Below, one piece after another: positions 1 to 8,731 of a stretch of DNA of 64,000 nt. Both the position numbers and the translations under genes were made by a program. The notes beneath the pieces are model-generated. The model made no database searches. It was not told where the DNA came from and saw nothing but the letters and a program-made list of their open reading frames with translations. The first letter of the stretch is position 1. Each line of letters begins with the position of its first letter. This DNA comes from SpSt-333 sp964371615 (GTDB lineage Bacteria > Bacteroidota > Ignavibacteria > UBA10030 > UBA8401), in contig CAYJMS010000006.1 in NCBI GenBank assembly GCA_964371615.1, positions 1 through 64,000 of the forward strand, written 5' to 3'.

Positions 1-423
<423 letters not shown>

Positions 424-506
424 TCTTTTTTGAATACATATACCGTGCATCAATAAACTTATAAGATCACGCATACTTACACTGTGCTTCCTAATTTTTA
501 AAAATT

Positions 507-620
<114 letters not shown>

Positions 621-630
621 ATTTATTTTC

Positions 631-669
631 AAATCCCGTTAAATATTTATTTAACGGGATTTTTTTTTG
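631..669 (+). terminator. rho-independent terminator of the rRNA operon
   Basis: A perfect inverted repeat AAATCCCGTTAAA / TTTAACGGGATTT with a six-base loop is followed by a run of T residues. It starts 10 bases after the 5S gene and is the natural end of the rRNA transcript. Confidence 0.93.
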
Positions 670-803
670 CTTGTCCGTCTCATTGTTGAAATGTCGGCCA
701 TCTCAACAACCCGATGTGCTGACGATATTTTCATTTTTGTTCATGAGGGAAAATTCGTATCTTTCAAAAAATTTCTTCCCTTTCACATTAGAGAACTACG
801 GAA

Positions 804-1763
804 ATGAATGTTCTAATTACCGGCATCGGCGGATTTGCAGGAAGTCACCTCGCAGATTATGTCATTGCACACACTCCGTCGACCGTCTTCGGCATCCTGC
901 GTGACCTGGAAAAAGATGACAATATTCATCATCACAACGGAAAGATTTCTCTTTCTCATTGCGATATCGGAGAATTTCAGCCGGTCTTTAAGGTGATCAA
1001 AGACATTAAACCGGATATCATTTTTCACGTTGCAGGTCAGGCGTTCGTGCCGAGCTCGTTTGAATACGCCGCAGAGACATTTAAAACGAATGTCATCGGC
1101 ACCATTAATATCTTTGAAGCGGTAAAAGCGTGCGACATCAATCCGCGCATCGTTGTCGTCACGTCCGGCGAAGTCTACGGCGAAACGTTCGGACTCCCGT
1201 CGCTGCACACCGAACAGTCCATTCCGCAGCCGGTCAATCCCTACGCCGCGAGCAAGACAAGCGTGGACTATATCGCTCAAACGTATAAAAAGTACGAAGG
1301 GCTGAACATCGTCATCGCACGTCCCTTCAACCATACCGGCCCGCGCCAGAGGCCGAACTTCGTCTGTTCATCGCTCGCACGGCAGATTGTCACCGGCCGA
1401 AAAAAATCCGGCGCCAAGATGCTGAACGTCGGCAACATCAAGGCACGGCGCGATTTCAGCGATGTTCGTGACATTGTCCGCGGTTACTGGATGCTGTCGC
1501 AAATCGACAATAAAATGAATTACATATTCAACCTCTGTTCGGGAAACATTTACTCGATTGAAGAAATCATTCATCGGTATGAACAGATCTCCGGCGAACG
1601 GTTCGAGTTGAATGTAGAAGCAAAACGCCTGAGGGGATACGATATCCAATTGCTGGCGGGAAACCACAGCGCGGTTACGCACTCTGTCGGATGGAAACCG
1701 GAAATACCGTTTCAACAAACATTGACTGATCTGTTACACTATTGGACTGAAAAGGAATCTTGA
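804..1763 (+). CDS. rmd: NAD(P)-dependent sugar epimerase/reductase, GDP-6-deoxy-D-mannose reductase (RMD) like
   Basis: 319-residue short-chain dehydrogenase of the extended (NDP-sugar) family. The Rossmann glycine motif GIGGFAGS is at residues 7-14, the SGEVYG segment with the catalytic serine at 121-126 and the Y-x3-K pair at Tyr147/Lys151. The segment RPFNHTGP after the catalytic lysine is typical of RMD and GDP-mannose 4,6-dehydratase relatives. The family reduces GDP-4-keto-6-deoxy-D-mannose to GDP-D-rhamnose in the cytoplasm. The gene overlaps the start region of gmd, which makes its substrate, and this supports the RMD call. A different NDP-hexose epimerase or reductase cannot be excluded. 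Confidence 0.8.
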   Translation: MNVLITGIGGFAGSHLADYVIAHTPSTVFGILRDLEKDDNIHHHNGKISLSHCDIGEFQPVFKVIKDIKPDIIFHVAGQAFVPSSFEYAAETFKTNVIGTINIFEAVKACDINPRIVVVTSGEVYGETFGLPSLHTEQSIPQPVNPYAASKTSVDYIAQTYKKYEGLNIVIARPFNHTGPRQRPNFVCSSLARQIVTGRKKSGAKMLNVGNIKARRDFSDVRDIVRGYWMLSQIDNKMNYIFNLCSGNIYSIEEIIHRYEQISGERFELNVEAKRLRGYDIQLLAGNHSAVTHSVGWKPEIPFQQTLTDLLHYWTEKES

Positions 1764-1765
1764 CC

Positions 1766-2803
1766 ATGTCGAAAAAAGCATTGATCACCGGAATCACCGG
1801 ACAGGACGGCTCGTATCTGGCGGAATTGCTGCTGGAGAAGGGATACGAAGTACACGGAATGATCCGCCGAAGCAGTTCGTTCAACACCGGACGAATCGAC
1901 CACATTTATAACAATCCGAAAGTATCCGGAAGCAGGTTCTTCCTTCATTACGGTGATACCACAGACACGAGCAACATCAACCGCCTGCTCGAGAAAATTG
2001 AACCGGCCGAAATCTACAATCTGGCGGCGCAAAGTCATGTGAAAGTCTCGTTCGAAGTACCGGAATATACGGCGGAAGTGGATGCAGTGGGAACGCTGCG
2101 ATTTCTCGATGCGATCCGTGAAACCGGTATCAAAACGAAATTCTATCAGGCATCCACCAGCGAGCTCTACGGCAAAGTGCAGGAGATACCGCAGGATGAA
2201 AAAACGCCGTTTTATCCCCGCAGCCCGTACGGCGTTGCTAAATTGTATGGCTACTGGATCATCGTCAATTATCGTGAAGCATACAATATCTTTGCCTGCA
2301 ACGGAATTCTTTTTAACCACGAGTCGCCCCGCCGCGGCGAAACATTCGTCACCCGCAAAATCACGATGGCGGCGGCAAAGATCAAACTCGGATTGCAAAA
2401 AAAATTGCTGCTGGGAAATCTTAATGCCAAGCGGGATTGGGGATATGCGCCTGAATTTGTCGAGGGAATGTGGCGAATGCTGCAACGGGACACTCCGGAA
2501 GATTTCGTCCTGGCAACCGGAGAAACTCATGAAGTACGTGAATTTGTCGATGCGGCGTTCAGCGAACTGGGAATGAACCTGAAGTGGGAAGGGAGCGGGG
2601 AACAGGAAAAAGGTTTGCTCAACGGCGTCGCCGTTGTCGAAGTCGATCCGCGGTACTACCGCCCGACCGAAGTGGATCTCCTTATCGGAAATCCCGCCAA
2701 GGCGAAACAACACCTGGGCTGGGAAGCGAAGACAAAGTTCGCCGATCTTGCCCGGTTGATGGCAAAAGCCGATCTTGAACTGGTGAAGCGACGGGGGTAC
2801 TAG
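1766..2803 (+). CDS. gmd: GDP-mannose 4,6-dehydratase
   Basis: 345 residues, close to the family norm. It converts GDP-D-mannose to GDP-4-keto-6-deoxy-D-mannose with a bound NADP. GITGQDGSYL at residues 9-18 carries the GxxGxxG cofactor motif, STSELYG holds the catalytic Ser/Thr-Glu, and SPYGVAK contributes Tyr and Lys. NHESPRRGETFVTRK is a hallmark of GMD. I prefer the ATG at 1766 over a TTG six bases upstream because AAAGGAA lies at proper distance. Its product feeds both the reductase upstream and the fucose synthase downstream. Confidence 0.95.
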   Translation: MSKKALITGITGQDGSYLAELLLEKGYEVHGMIRRSSSFNTGRIDHIYNNPKVSGSRFFLHYGDTTDTSNINRLLEKIEPAEIYNLAAQSHVKVSFEVPEYTAEVDAVGTLRFLDAIRETGIKTKFYQASTSELYGKVQEIPQDEKTPFYPRSPYGVAKLYGYWIIVNYREAYNIFACNGILFNHESPRRGETFVTRKITMAAAKIKLGLQKKLLLGNLNAKRDWGYAPEFVEGMWRMLQRDTPEDFVLATGETHEVREFVDAAFSELGMNLKWEGSGEQEKGLLNGVAVVEVDPRYYRPTEVDLLIGNPAKAKQHLGWEAKTKFADLARLMAKADLELVKRRGY

Positions 2804-3732
2804 TGCAGAAGGATTCAAAAATTTTCGTTGCAGGCCACAGAGGCCTGGTCGGATCGGCAATCCTTCGACTGCTGAAGGAGCAGGGATTCACCAACCTGGT
2901 GGTGCGAACTCATGCTGAAGTCGATCTCTCCGACCAGCCCTCGGTTCAAGCATTCTTTGAACGCGAACGTCCGGAATATGTCTTTCTTGCCGCCGCAAAA
3001 GTCGGCGGAATACTGGCGAACAATTCGTACCCCGCGGAATTTATCTATCAGAATCTCGCCGTCCAAAACAATGTTATCCATCAATCGTACATCACCGGCG
3101 TACAACGGCTTTGCTTTCTCGGCAGTTCGTGCATCTATCCGAAACTGGCTCCGCAGCCGATGAAAGAAGAATATCTTTTGACCGGTACGCTGGAACCGAC
3201 CAATCAGCCGTACGCCATTGCCAAGATTGCCGGCATTGAAATGATCCGGTCCTATAACCGTCAGTACGGAACGAAATATTTTTCCGTGATGCCGACGAAT
3301 CTGTACGGCCCGAACGATAATTTTGACCTTCAAAACTCACACGTACTGCCGGCGCTGATCAGAAAATTTGTCGAAGCAAAAAAATCCGGCGCTGCCACCG
3401 TTACACTCTGGGGGAGCGGAATACCGAAACGGGAATTCCTCTATGTCGATGATATGGCAGATGCGTGCATCTTTTTGATGAACTCATACGAAGGGGACGA
3501 TTTTGTCAACATCGGCGTCGGTCAGGATATCACGATTCTCGAATTGGCGGAATTGATTAAAGCAGAAGTGGGTTTCACCGGCACACTGCTGTTCGATGCT
3601 TCTAAACCGGACGGCACACCGCGCAAACTGCTTGATGTCTCAAAAATTCATGCTCTTGGATGGACAGCAAAGACCACGCTCAAAGATGGTCTTAAAAAAA
3701 CTATTCAATGGTATATCAACGGGCATGGGTGA
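2803..3732 (+). CDS. fcl: GDP-L-fucose synthase
   Basis: 309 residues. An epimerase-reductase that turns GDP-4-keto-6-deoxy-D-mannose into GDP-L-fucose with NADPH. AGHRGLVGSAI at residues 10-20 is the diagnostic N-terminal motif of Fcl/WcaG; LGSSCIYP at 106-113 holds the catalytic serine and cysteine, and Tyr137/Lys141 form the Y-x3-K pair. The GTG start overlaps the gmd stop (TAGTG), so the genes are translationally coupled. The last gene of the three-gene sugar operon; no glycosyltransferase follows. Confidence 0.95.
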   Translation: MQKDSKIFVAGHRGLVGSAILRLLKEQGFTNLVVRTHAEVDLSDQPSVQAFFERERPEYVFLAAAKVGGILANNSYPAEFIYQNLAVQNNVIHQSYITGVQRLCFLGSSCIYPKLAPQPMKEEYLLTGTLEPTNQPYAIAKIAGIEMIRSYNRQYGTKYFSVMPTNLYGPNDNFDLQNSHVLPALIRKFVEAKKSGAATVTLWGSGIPKREFLYVDDMADACIFLMNSYEGDDFVNIGVGQDITILELAELIKAEVGFTGTLLFDASKPDGTPRKLLDVSKIHALGWTAKTTLKDGLKKTIQWYINGHG

Positions 3733-3790
3733 TTGTGCAGTTTGGTTATTGAATTCTGGGCGAAGTATCATTATATTAGTAAGAACGGAA

Positions 3791-3806
3791 GGGGCTGTAG
3801 ATCAGT
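3791..3806 (+). pseudogene. possible 5' remnant of a tRNA gene
   Basis: Sixteen bases (GGGGCTGTAGATCAGT) match the first sixteen bases of the tRNA-Ala that begins at 3895 at 15 positions. The following bases do not fold into a tRNA: no anticodon arm or T-arm is visible. It may be the decayed 5' part of a second tRNA copy, or a chance match. The surrounding stretch 3733-3894 contains no gene that I can support. Confidence 0.35.
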
Positions 3807-3894
3807 CTCGCCAGACAGCGGCGGGATTTCGTGACATAAAAAACACGTCACTCAATTTGGGATCAGTTCCTTGTATTCTTTTCAATAAAAAATT

Positions 3895-3968
3895 GGGGCT
3901 GTAGCTCAGTTTGGGAGAGCGATTCGTTCGCAACGAATAGGTCGGGAGTTCGATCCTCCTCAGCTCCA
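3895..3968 (+). tRNA. tRNA-Ala (anticodon CGC)
   Basis: A complete cloverleaf. The acceptor 3895-3901 pairs with 3961-3967 and contains a G3-U70 wobble, the alanine identity element. The anticodon stem ATTCG/CGAAT encloses loop TTCGCAA with anticodon CGC at 3929-3931. The T-arm GGGAG/ctcc with TTCGA is intact. The discriminator A is at 3968 and the CCA end is not encoded. The last 17 bases are repeated 60 bases downstream. Confidence 0.93.
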
Positions 3969-4030
3969 CAAAAAACGGTTCTGCGCCGGAGGCGCATCCG
4001 CCTATGGCGGAGATCCTCCTCAGCTCCACA
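3952..4030 (+). repeat. direct repeat of the tRNA-Ala 3' end flanking two small hairpins
   Basis: The 19-base sequence GATCCTCCTCAGCTCCACA occurs at 3952-3970, where it ends the tRNA, and again at 4012-4030. The 41 bases between contain two abutting perfect hairpins: TGCGCC/GGCGCA at 3982-3996 and TCCGCC/GGCGGA at 3997-4011. Duplicated tRNA 3' ends are what site-specific integration at a tRNA leaves behind, but no integrase is near, so this may be a small palindromic element that copied the tRNA end. Confidence 0.8.
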
Positions 4031-4159
4031 ATAAATTTTGAAATTGTAAAATTGACAAATTTACAAATTGGTGTTTTTTTAACAATCAACGTCAATTTCC
4101 AGATCTGATTTTTTTAGCAATTCCGCAATTTCTCAATTTTTAAATTTATCAATTTTATT

Positions 4160-4252
4160 GCCAAGCCCTGCGCAACTTATTGTTGGACAATCCTGCCAGG
4201 TCCGGAAGGAAGCAACAGCCTCCAAACGATAGTGTGATGCAGTAAGCTTGGC
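4160..4252 (+). ncRNA. ffs: signal recognition particle RNA, small bacterial (4.5S) type
   Basis: The conserved SRP Alu-less hairpin tip, GCCAGGTCCGGAAGGAAGCA at about 4195-4214 with the GGAA tetraloop, is unmistakable. The ends are set by the terminal helix GCCAAGC / GCTTGGC, giving about 93 bases. A T run at 4254-4262 ends transcription. The RNA binds Ffh and targets membrane and secreted proteins to FtsY and the translocon. Confidence 0.95.
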
Positions 4253-4262
4253 ATTTTTTTTA

Positions 4263-4569
4263 CCATTCTTCGGTTTTTACCGTTTTCTCTCCATTCTAAT
4301 ATATTGCTTCTTCCCTGAAAACTCACCTTGCAAGCCATACAAACATTTAGTAAATTTCAACCAAATTGTGAGGAAAAGTGCTGTTTGTGTTGATATATCA
4401 ACCGATACAGCTGGGATTGAGAGGGTGAAAAACATAAATGTTGTCCGTTATGACGGATATTTGCAGATATCCTGCGTTGGACTGAACTCATTTCATCGGC
4501 ATTGCTGGCGGAATGTGTTCAGTTCAACTAAACAATTGCAGGATAAAATTCCATTATAGAAAGGTTGTA
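4263..4569 (+). promoter_or_regulatory. long structured leader of the RNase G/E gene
   Basis: This gene-free 307-base stretch precedes rng. Its 3' part folds into an extended hairpin at 4468-4545. TATCCTGC (4468-4475) pairs with GCAGGATA (4538-4545), TTGGACTGAAC (4477-4487) with GTTCAGTTCAA (4517-4527), and an inner six-pair stem joins 4489-4494 with 4510-4515. A smaller TCCGT/ACGGA hairpin lies at about 4444-4457, and a perfect palindrome GTTGATATATCAAC at 4389-4402. In E. coli the rne 5' leader mediates autoregulation by RNase E; a similar role here is inference. No promoter is confidently placed. Confidence 0.6.
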
Positions 4570-6156
4570 ATGAAGAAAGAAATATTAATCAATTCTGTCG
4601 GAAATGAGATCCGGATCGCGATCACCGAGGACGGAAGATTGGCAGAATTGTTCGTGGAAACTCCCGAAAAGGAAAGAATGGTAGGCGATATTTTTCTCGG
4701 GAAAGTAGCCAAAGTGATGCCGGGAATCAAAGCGGCATTTATCGATATCGGTATGCAGCAAGACGGATTCCTTCACTTCTCAGATATCAGCAGTTATCAG
4801 GATGAATTCAATACGATGTTGGATGAAGATGAGGATGACGATGAGAGCGATGATGATGAACACGATGGAACTGTCGCTGCCAAACCAAAACCCCATGTAA
4901 AACCGCAGCGGGACGATCGGCACAAAGAAGTTCAGCTCACCAAAGGGCAGGAGATCATCGTTCAGGTAACCAAGGAGCCGGTTGCAAAAAAAGGGGTCCG
5001 GGTGACCTCACAGGTTTCTCTTCCGGGTCGATTTCTGGTGCTGCTGCCGTTCGACGGGAAAATCGGCATTTCGAAAAAGATCACCAGTTTCCGCGAGCGC
5101 CGTCGCCTTCGCCGTCTGGTCCGCAGCATTCTTCCCAAAGGATTCGGCGTGATCGTTCGGACAAACGCCGAAAATCAGGACGAAAAACTCTTCTTGCAGG
5201 ATCTGGAATCCCTTCTGAAGACCTGGCGGGATATTGAGACCGGAGCGAAGGATGAAAATCCTCCTGCGCTGATCTACAAGGATATGGCGACGACGTCGAG
5301 CGTTATCCGCGATCTGTTTACCGAACAGGTGGAACATGTGGTGGTAGACGATAAAAAACTGTTCCGCGAAATAAAATCCTATATAAAGATTGTCTCGCCG
5401 GAAATGTCGGACCGGATCGAATACTACAGTAAGCGGGAACCGATCTTTGATGCGTTCGGTATCGAAAAAGAAATCGCCACGCTGTTAACCCGAAAAGTCT
5501 GGCTGAAACACGGCGGGTACATTATCGTCGAACCGACGGAAGCAATGAACGTGATCGATGTAAACAGCGGCCGGTATGCGGCAAACAAGGAGCAGGAAGA
5601 AAACTCTCTCCGTACCAATCTCGAAGCGGCCCGCGAAATCTGCCGGCAGATCCGTCTGCGCGACCTCGGCGGCATTATCGTCATCGATTTTATCGATATG
5701 CTCGACGACCGGAACAAGAAAAAAGTGTACGACGAGATGAAGAAGGAATTCAAACGGGATCGCGCCAAACATACCATTCTTCCCTTGACCGATTTCTGCC
5801 TGATGCAGATTACCCGCCAGCGTCAGCGTCAGAGTATCATCCACAGCTTTACCGAACCGTGCCCGACATGCGGCGGCAGCGGCAATATCCAGTCGAAGAC
5901 GACTATCATGAGCAATATCGAGCGGTGGCTGAAGCGCTTCAGTTCCGAATCGCGAGAATGGCGGCTGCGCTTACGGCTCTCGCCGAGCATGGCGGAATAT
6001 CTGATGGACGGGAAAGTATTCAACCGCAGAAATCGCCTGGCATTCCGATTCAGAACGCTCTTGACGCTGGAACCGGACAAATCTCTGCCGATCGATGAAT
6101 TCCAATTTGTTTCTGTCAAACAGGATAAAGATATCACATCGGAGTTTTCGAATTAA
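4570..6156 (+). CDS. rng: ribonuclease G/E family endoribonuclease
   Basis: 528 residues from the ATG at 4570, which has AAAGG in front; an earlier in-frame ATG at 4513 lies inside the leader hairpin and is unlikely. It cleaves single-stranded RNA in mRNA decay and rRNA processing. An S1 domain covers about residues 35-130 and is interrupted by an acidic stretch at 84-99. The catalytic Mg-binding aspartates are visible as Asp330 in DVNSG and Asp373 in IDFIDM, and Cys431/Cys434 in CPTC form the Zn-link. It lacks the long C-terminal degradosome scaffold of RNase E, so RNase G-like is the better name. Confidence 0.93.
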   Translation: MKKEILINSVGNEIRIAITEDGRLAELFVETPEKERMVGDIFLGKVAKVMPGIKAAFIDIGMQQDGFLHFSDISSYQDEFNTMLDEDEDDDESDDDEHDGTVAAKPKPHVKPQRDDRHKEVQLTKGQEIIVQVTKEPVAKKGVRVTSQVSLPGRFLVLLPFDGKIGISKKITSFRERRRLRRLVRSILPKGFGVIVRTNAENQDEKLFLQDLESLLKTWRDIETGAKDENPPALIYKDMATTSSVIRDLFTEQVEHVVVDDKKLFREIKSYIKIVSPEMSDRIEYYSKREPIFDAFGIEKEIATLLTRKVWLKHGGYIIVEPTEAMNVIDVNSGRYAANKEQEENSLRTNLEAAREICRQIRLRDLGGIIVIDFIDMLDDRNKKKVYDEMKKEFKRDRAKHTILPLTDFCLMQITRQRQRQSIIHSFTEPCPTCGGSGNIQSKTTIMSNIERWLKRFSSESREWRLRLRLSPSMAEYLMDGKVFNRRNRLAFRFRTLLTLEPDKSLPIDEFQFVSVKQDKDITSEFSN

Positions 6157-6188
6157 CCGCCGGACATTCCCGACACCAAGGAGACGTT

Positions 6189-6836
6189 ATGAAATTTTTT
6201 ATTGATACCGCAAATCTTGAGGAGATTAAAGAAGCCAATGCGCTGGGTGTCTTGGACGGCGTGACGACCAATCCGTCGCTGGTCGCAAAGGAGGGGAAAG
6301 AATTTATTCCCTTGTTGAAAGAGATTTGCGCCGTCGTGGACGGCCCGATCAGCGCCGAGGTTGTCTCGACGGAATTCAACGGTATGATGAAGGAAGCCCA
6401 CGATCTGGCGAAGATCCACAAAAACATCGTCATCAAGATCCCGCTCATCAAAGAAGGGCTGAAAGCAGTCAAAGCGTTGCACGGAGAAGGAATCAGGACA
6501 AACGTTACGCTGTGCTTTTCTCCGAATCAGGCGTTGCTGGCCGCAAAGGCCGGAGCGTCATACATCAGCCCGTTTGTCGGCAGACTGGATGATATCAGCA
6601 CGGACGGCATGCAATTGATTGAACAGATCATTACCATCTACAACAATTACGGGTACGATACCGAGGTGCTCGTCGCCAGCGTCCGGCATCCCATCCATGT
6701 GGTGCAGGCGGCGTTGATGGGCGCCCACGTCTGCACGATGCCGTTTAAAGTGATCGATCAGCTTGTCAAACATCCGTTGACCGATATCGGCCTGGAGAAA
6801 TTTCTTGCCGATTGGAAAAAAGGACAACCGAAATGA
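6189..6836 (+). CDS. tal: transaldolase, small (TalC/fructose-6-phosphate aldolase-like) family
   Basis: 215 residues, the length of the short decameric TalC/FSA subfamily rather than the 320-residue TalB type. The (beta/alpha)8 barrel begins MKFFIDTANLEEI with the DGVTTNPS signature at 23-30, and the Schiff-base lysine is Lys83 in VIKIP. It acts in the non-oxidative pentose phosphate pathway, or as a fructose-6-phosphate aldolase; the sequence alone does not separate these. A good AAGGAG site lies before the ATG. Its stop overlaps the next start (ATGA). Confidence 0.9.
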   Translation: MKFFIDTANLEEIKEANALGVLDGVTTNPSLVAKEGKEFIPLLKEICAVVDGPISAEVVSTEFNGMMKEAHDLAKIHKNIVIKIPLIKEGLKAVKALHGEGIRTNVTLCFSPNQALLAAKAGASYISPFVGRLDDISTDGMQLIEQIITIYNNYGYDTEVLVASVRHPIHVVQAALMGAHVCTMPFKVIDQLVKHPLTDIGLEKFLADWKKGQPK

Positions 6837-7915
6837 AACGCACACCGTTCTACGCCATCCATCAACAGCTCGGTGCAAAGATTGTTCCATTCGGCGGATT
6901 TGAAATGCCGGTGCAATATGCAGGCATCATCGAAGAACATAAGGCCGTTCGCAATGCGGTGGGAGTGTTCGACGTCTCTCATATGGGTGAATTCTTCGCG
7001 TTCGGCGCCAATGCGCTGTCGTTCCTCCAGAATATTACGGTGAACGACGTGTCGAAATTGACTCCGGGAAAAGCGCAGTACTCAGCCTTGTGTTATGACA
7101 CCGGCGGTATTGTGGATGACTTGCTTGTCTATATGCTGGCGGAACATTCCTACATGATCGTCGTGAATGCCGCGAATATCGATAAGGATTGGGAGTGGAT
7201 GTCGAAGCACTGTCCGGCGGACGTGCGGTTCGAAAATAAAAGCGACGCAACCGGATTGCTGGCCATCCAGGGGCCGCGGTCGTTGGAGACATTGCAGAAA
7301 TTGACCTCCGTCGATCTCGCTGCGATTCCTTATTACAGTTTTGTCCGCGGGAATCTTGCCGGATTCGACATGACCATTTCACGGACGGGATATACCGGTG
7401 AACTCGGTTTTGAAATCTATTTTGATGTCGCCCATGCCGAAAAAATCTGGACGGCGATCTTTGATGCGGGAAAGGATTTCGGCATTGCGCCGATCGGATT
7501 GGGAGCCCGTGATACGCTGCGTCTCGAGATGGGGTACTGCCTGTACGGCAACGACATCGATCAGACAACGCATCCGCTCGAAGCGGGACTCGGCTGGATC
7601 ACCAAATTGAGTAAAGGCGATTTCATCGGCAAACCGGCGATCGAAAAAGCCAAAGCCGATGGCATGAAGCGGAAGCTGGTGGGAATGCAGCTGCTCGAGA
7701 AAGCTGTCCCGCGCCACGGTTATCCTATTGCTGTCAACGGAACTCCCTCCGGAGTAGTGACCAGCGGAACATTTGCTCCGACGCTGGAAAAGGGTATTGC
7801 AATGGGATACGTGAATGTTCCGCATCATGAAGTAGGGACGAACGTGCAAATCGATATTCGGGGAAAAATGGCGGACGCAACGATCGTTGCACTTCCGTTC
7901 TTGAAGAAACCATAG
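6833..7915 (+). CDS. gcvT: aminomethyltransferase, glycine cleavage system T protein
   Basis: 360 residues. It transfers the aminomethyl carbon from the lipoylated H protein to tetrahydrofolate, releasing ammonia. The N-terminal segment FGGFEMPVQY and FDVSHMGEF are typical, as are SRTGYTGELGFEIY and LEAGLGWITK in the middle; the C-terminal beta-barrel GCV_T domain follows. The ATG at 6833 overlaps the transaldolase stop; a TTG 21 bases upstream is less likely. The gcvH and gcvP partners are not adjacent, so the complex is encoded elsewhere. Confidence 0.95.
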   Translation: MKRTPFYAIHQQLGAKIVPFGGFEMPVQYAGIIEEHKAVRNAVGVFDVSHMGEFFAFGANALSFLQNITVNDVSKLTPGKAQYSALCYDTGGIVDDLLVYMLAEHSYMIVVNAANIDKDWEWMSKHCPADVRFENKSDATGLLAIQGPRSLETLQKLTSVDLAAIPYYSFVRGNLAGFDMTISRTGYTGELGFEIYFDVAHAEKIWTAIFDAGKDFGIAPIGLGARDTLRLEMGYCLYGNDIDQTTHPLEAGLGWITKLSKGDFIGKPAIEKAKADGMKRKLVGMQLLEKAVPRHGYPIAVNGTPSGVVTSGTFAPTLEKGIAMGYVNVPHHEVGTNVQIDIRGKMADATIVALPFLKKP

Positions 7916-7939
7916 ATTTTTTAGCAGGGGGTCTGCAGG

Positions 7940-8731
7940 ATGAAAATTGAAGTTTTCTTTTCACAGTCTCAGATCGATGATCTGTTCCTACGGGACAAGA
8001 ACGTTGTCGTGATCGATGTGCTGCGCGCCAGCACCACGGTCATTACGGCGCTTAACAACGGCGCCCGCGAAATTATTCCGGTCAACACCATCGAATCGGC
8101 GGTGAAGGTGTCGGGGAATCTTTTCGGCGATGTGGTCTTGCGCGGCGGCGAACGGAACGGGAAAATGATCGAAGGTTTCAACCTCGGCAATTCTCCCGCC
8201 GAGTATACGCCGGAAGCGGTGAAAGGGAAATCGATCATCTTTTATACCACGAACGGCGCTCCGGCAATGTGGAAAGCCCGCTACGCCAAAAATTTGCTGG
8301 TGGCAGGCTTCGTGAATATCACCGCCGTGATCAATAAAATTAAAGAGATTAAGGAAGACATTTACATCCTGTGTGCGGGAAAACATACGCAGTTCTGCAT
8401 CGAAGATGCCGTCTGTGCCGGCATGATCACCAAATTGCTGATCGACGACGAAGAAACGGAAATCGATTTTAACGATTCTGCCGTGGCGGCCGTGGCATTG
8501 TTCAAGAGCTTCAGCAAAAACCTTCTGAAGATGGCCCGGACGTGCGATCACGGAAAATATTTGATCGACATCGGCTTCGATAAGGATATCGAGTTCTGTA
8601 CGACCATCGATTCGTTCGATGTCGTTCCGGAACTTGTCGCCAATGTCATTAAAGTGAAGAAGAAGAGCGATACGAATTCCGCTCCTCACGTTCCCATCAG
8701 CATCGATACTACGGGGGCAAAAGCAGAGTGA
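7940..8731 (+). CDS. 2-phosphosulfolactate phosphatase (ComB) family protein
   Basis: 263 residues with the ComB start VVVIDVLRASTTVITAL at about 21-37, the RGGERNGKMIEGFNLGNSP segment and a later TTNGAPA. ComB hydrolyses 2-phosphosulfolactate in methanogen coenzyme M synthesis, but bacterial members are common outside that pathway and their substrates are mostly unknown. No ComA or ComC is visible nearby, so a coenzyme M role is not supported. AGGGGGTCTGCAGG precedes the start, and the stop overlaps the ftsK start. Confidence 0.85.
   Translation: MKIEVFFSQSQIDDLFLRDKNVVVIDVLRASTTVITALNNGAREIIPVNTIESAVKVSGNLFGDVVLRGGERNGKMIEGFNLGNSPAEYTPEAVKGKSIIFYTTNGAPAMWKARYAKNLLVAGFVNITAVINKIKEIKEDIYILCAGKHTQFCIEDAVCAGMITKLLIDDEETEIDFNDSAVAAVALFKSFSKNLLKMARTCDHGKYLIDIGFDKDIEFCTTIDSFDVVPELVANVIKVKKKSDTNSAPHVPISIDTTGAKAE

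Noticed and set aside
1739..2860. A 373-codon open frame on the - strand opposite gmd
   Set aside because: It is the shadow of a well-recognised gene on the + strand; the peptide has no family features and the codon use is that of a complement.
3733..3894. A second complete tRNA upstream of tRNA-Ala
   Set aside because: Only the first sixteen bases resemble a tRNA; no anticodon or T-arm can be folded.
7940..8731. Coenzyme M biosynthesis role for the ComB-like gene
   Set aside because: No ComA, ComC or other coenzyme M gene is near and the family is widespread in bacteria that do not make coenzyme M.
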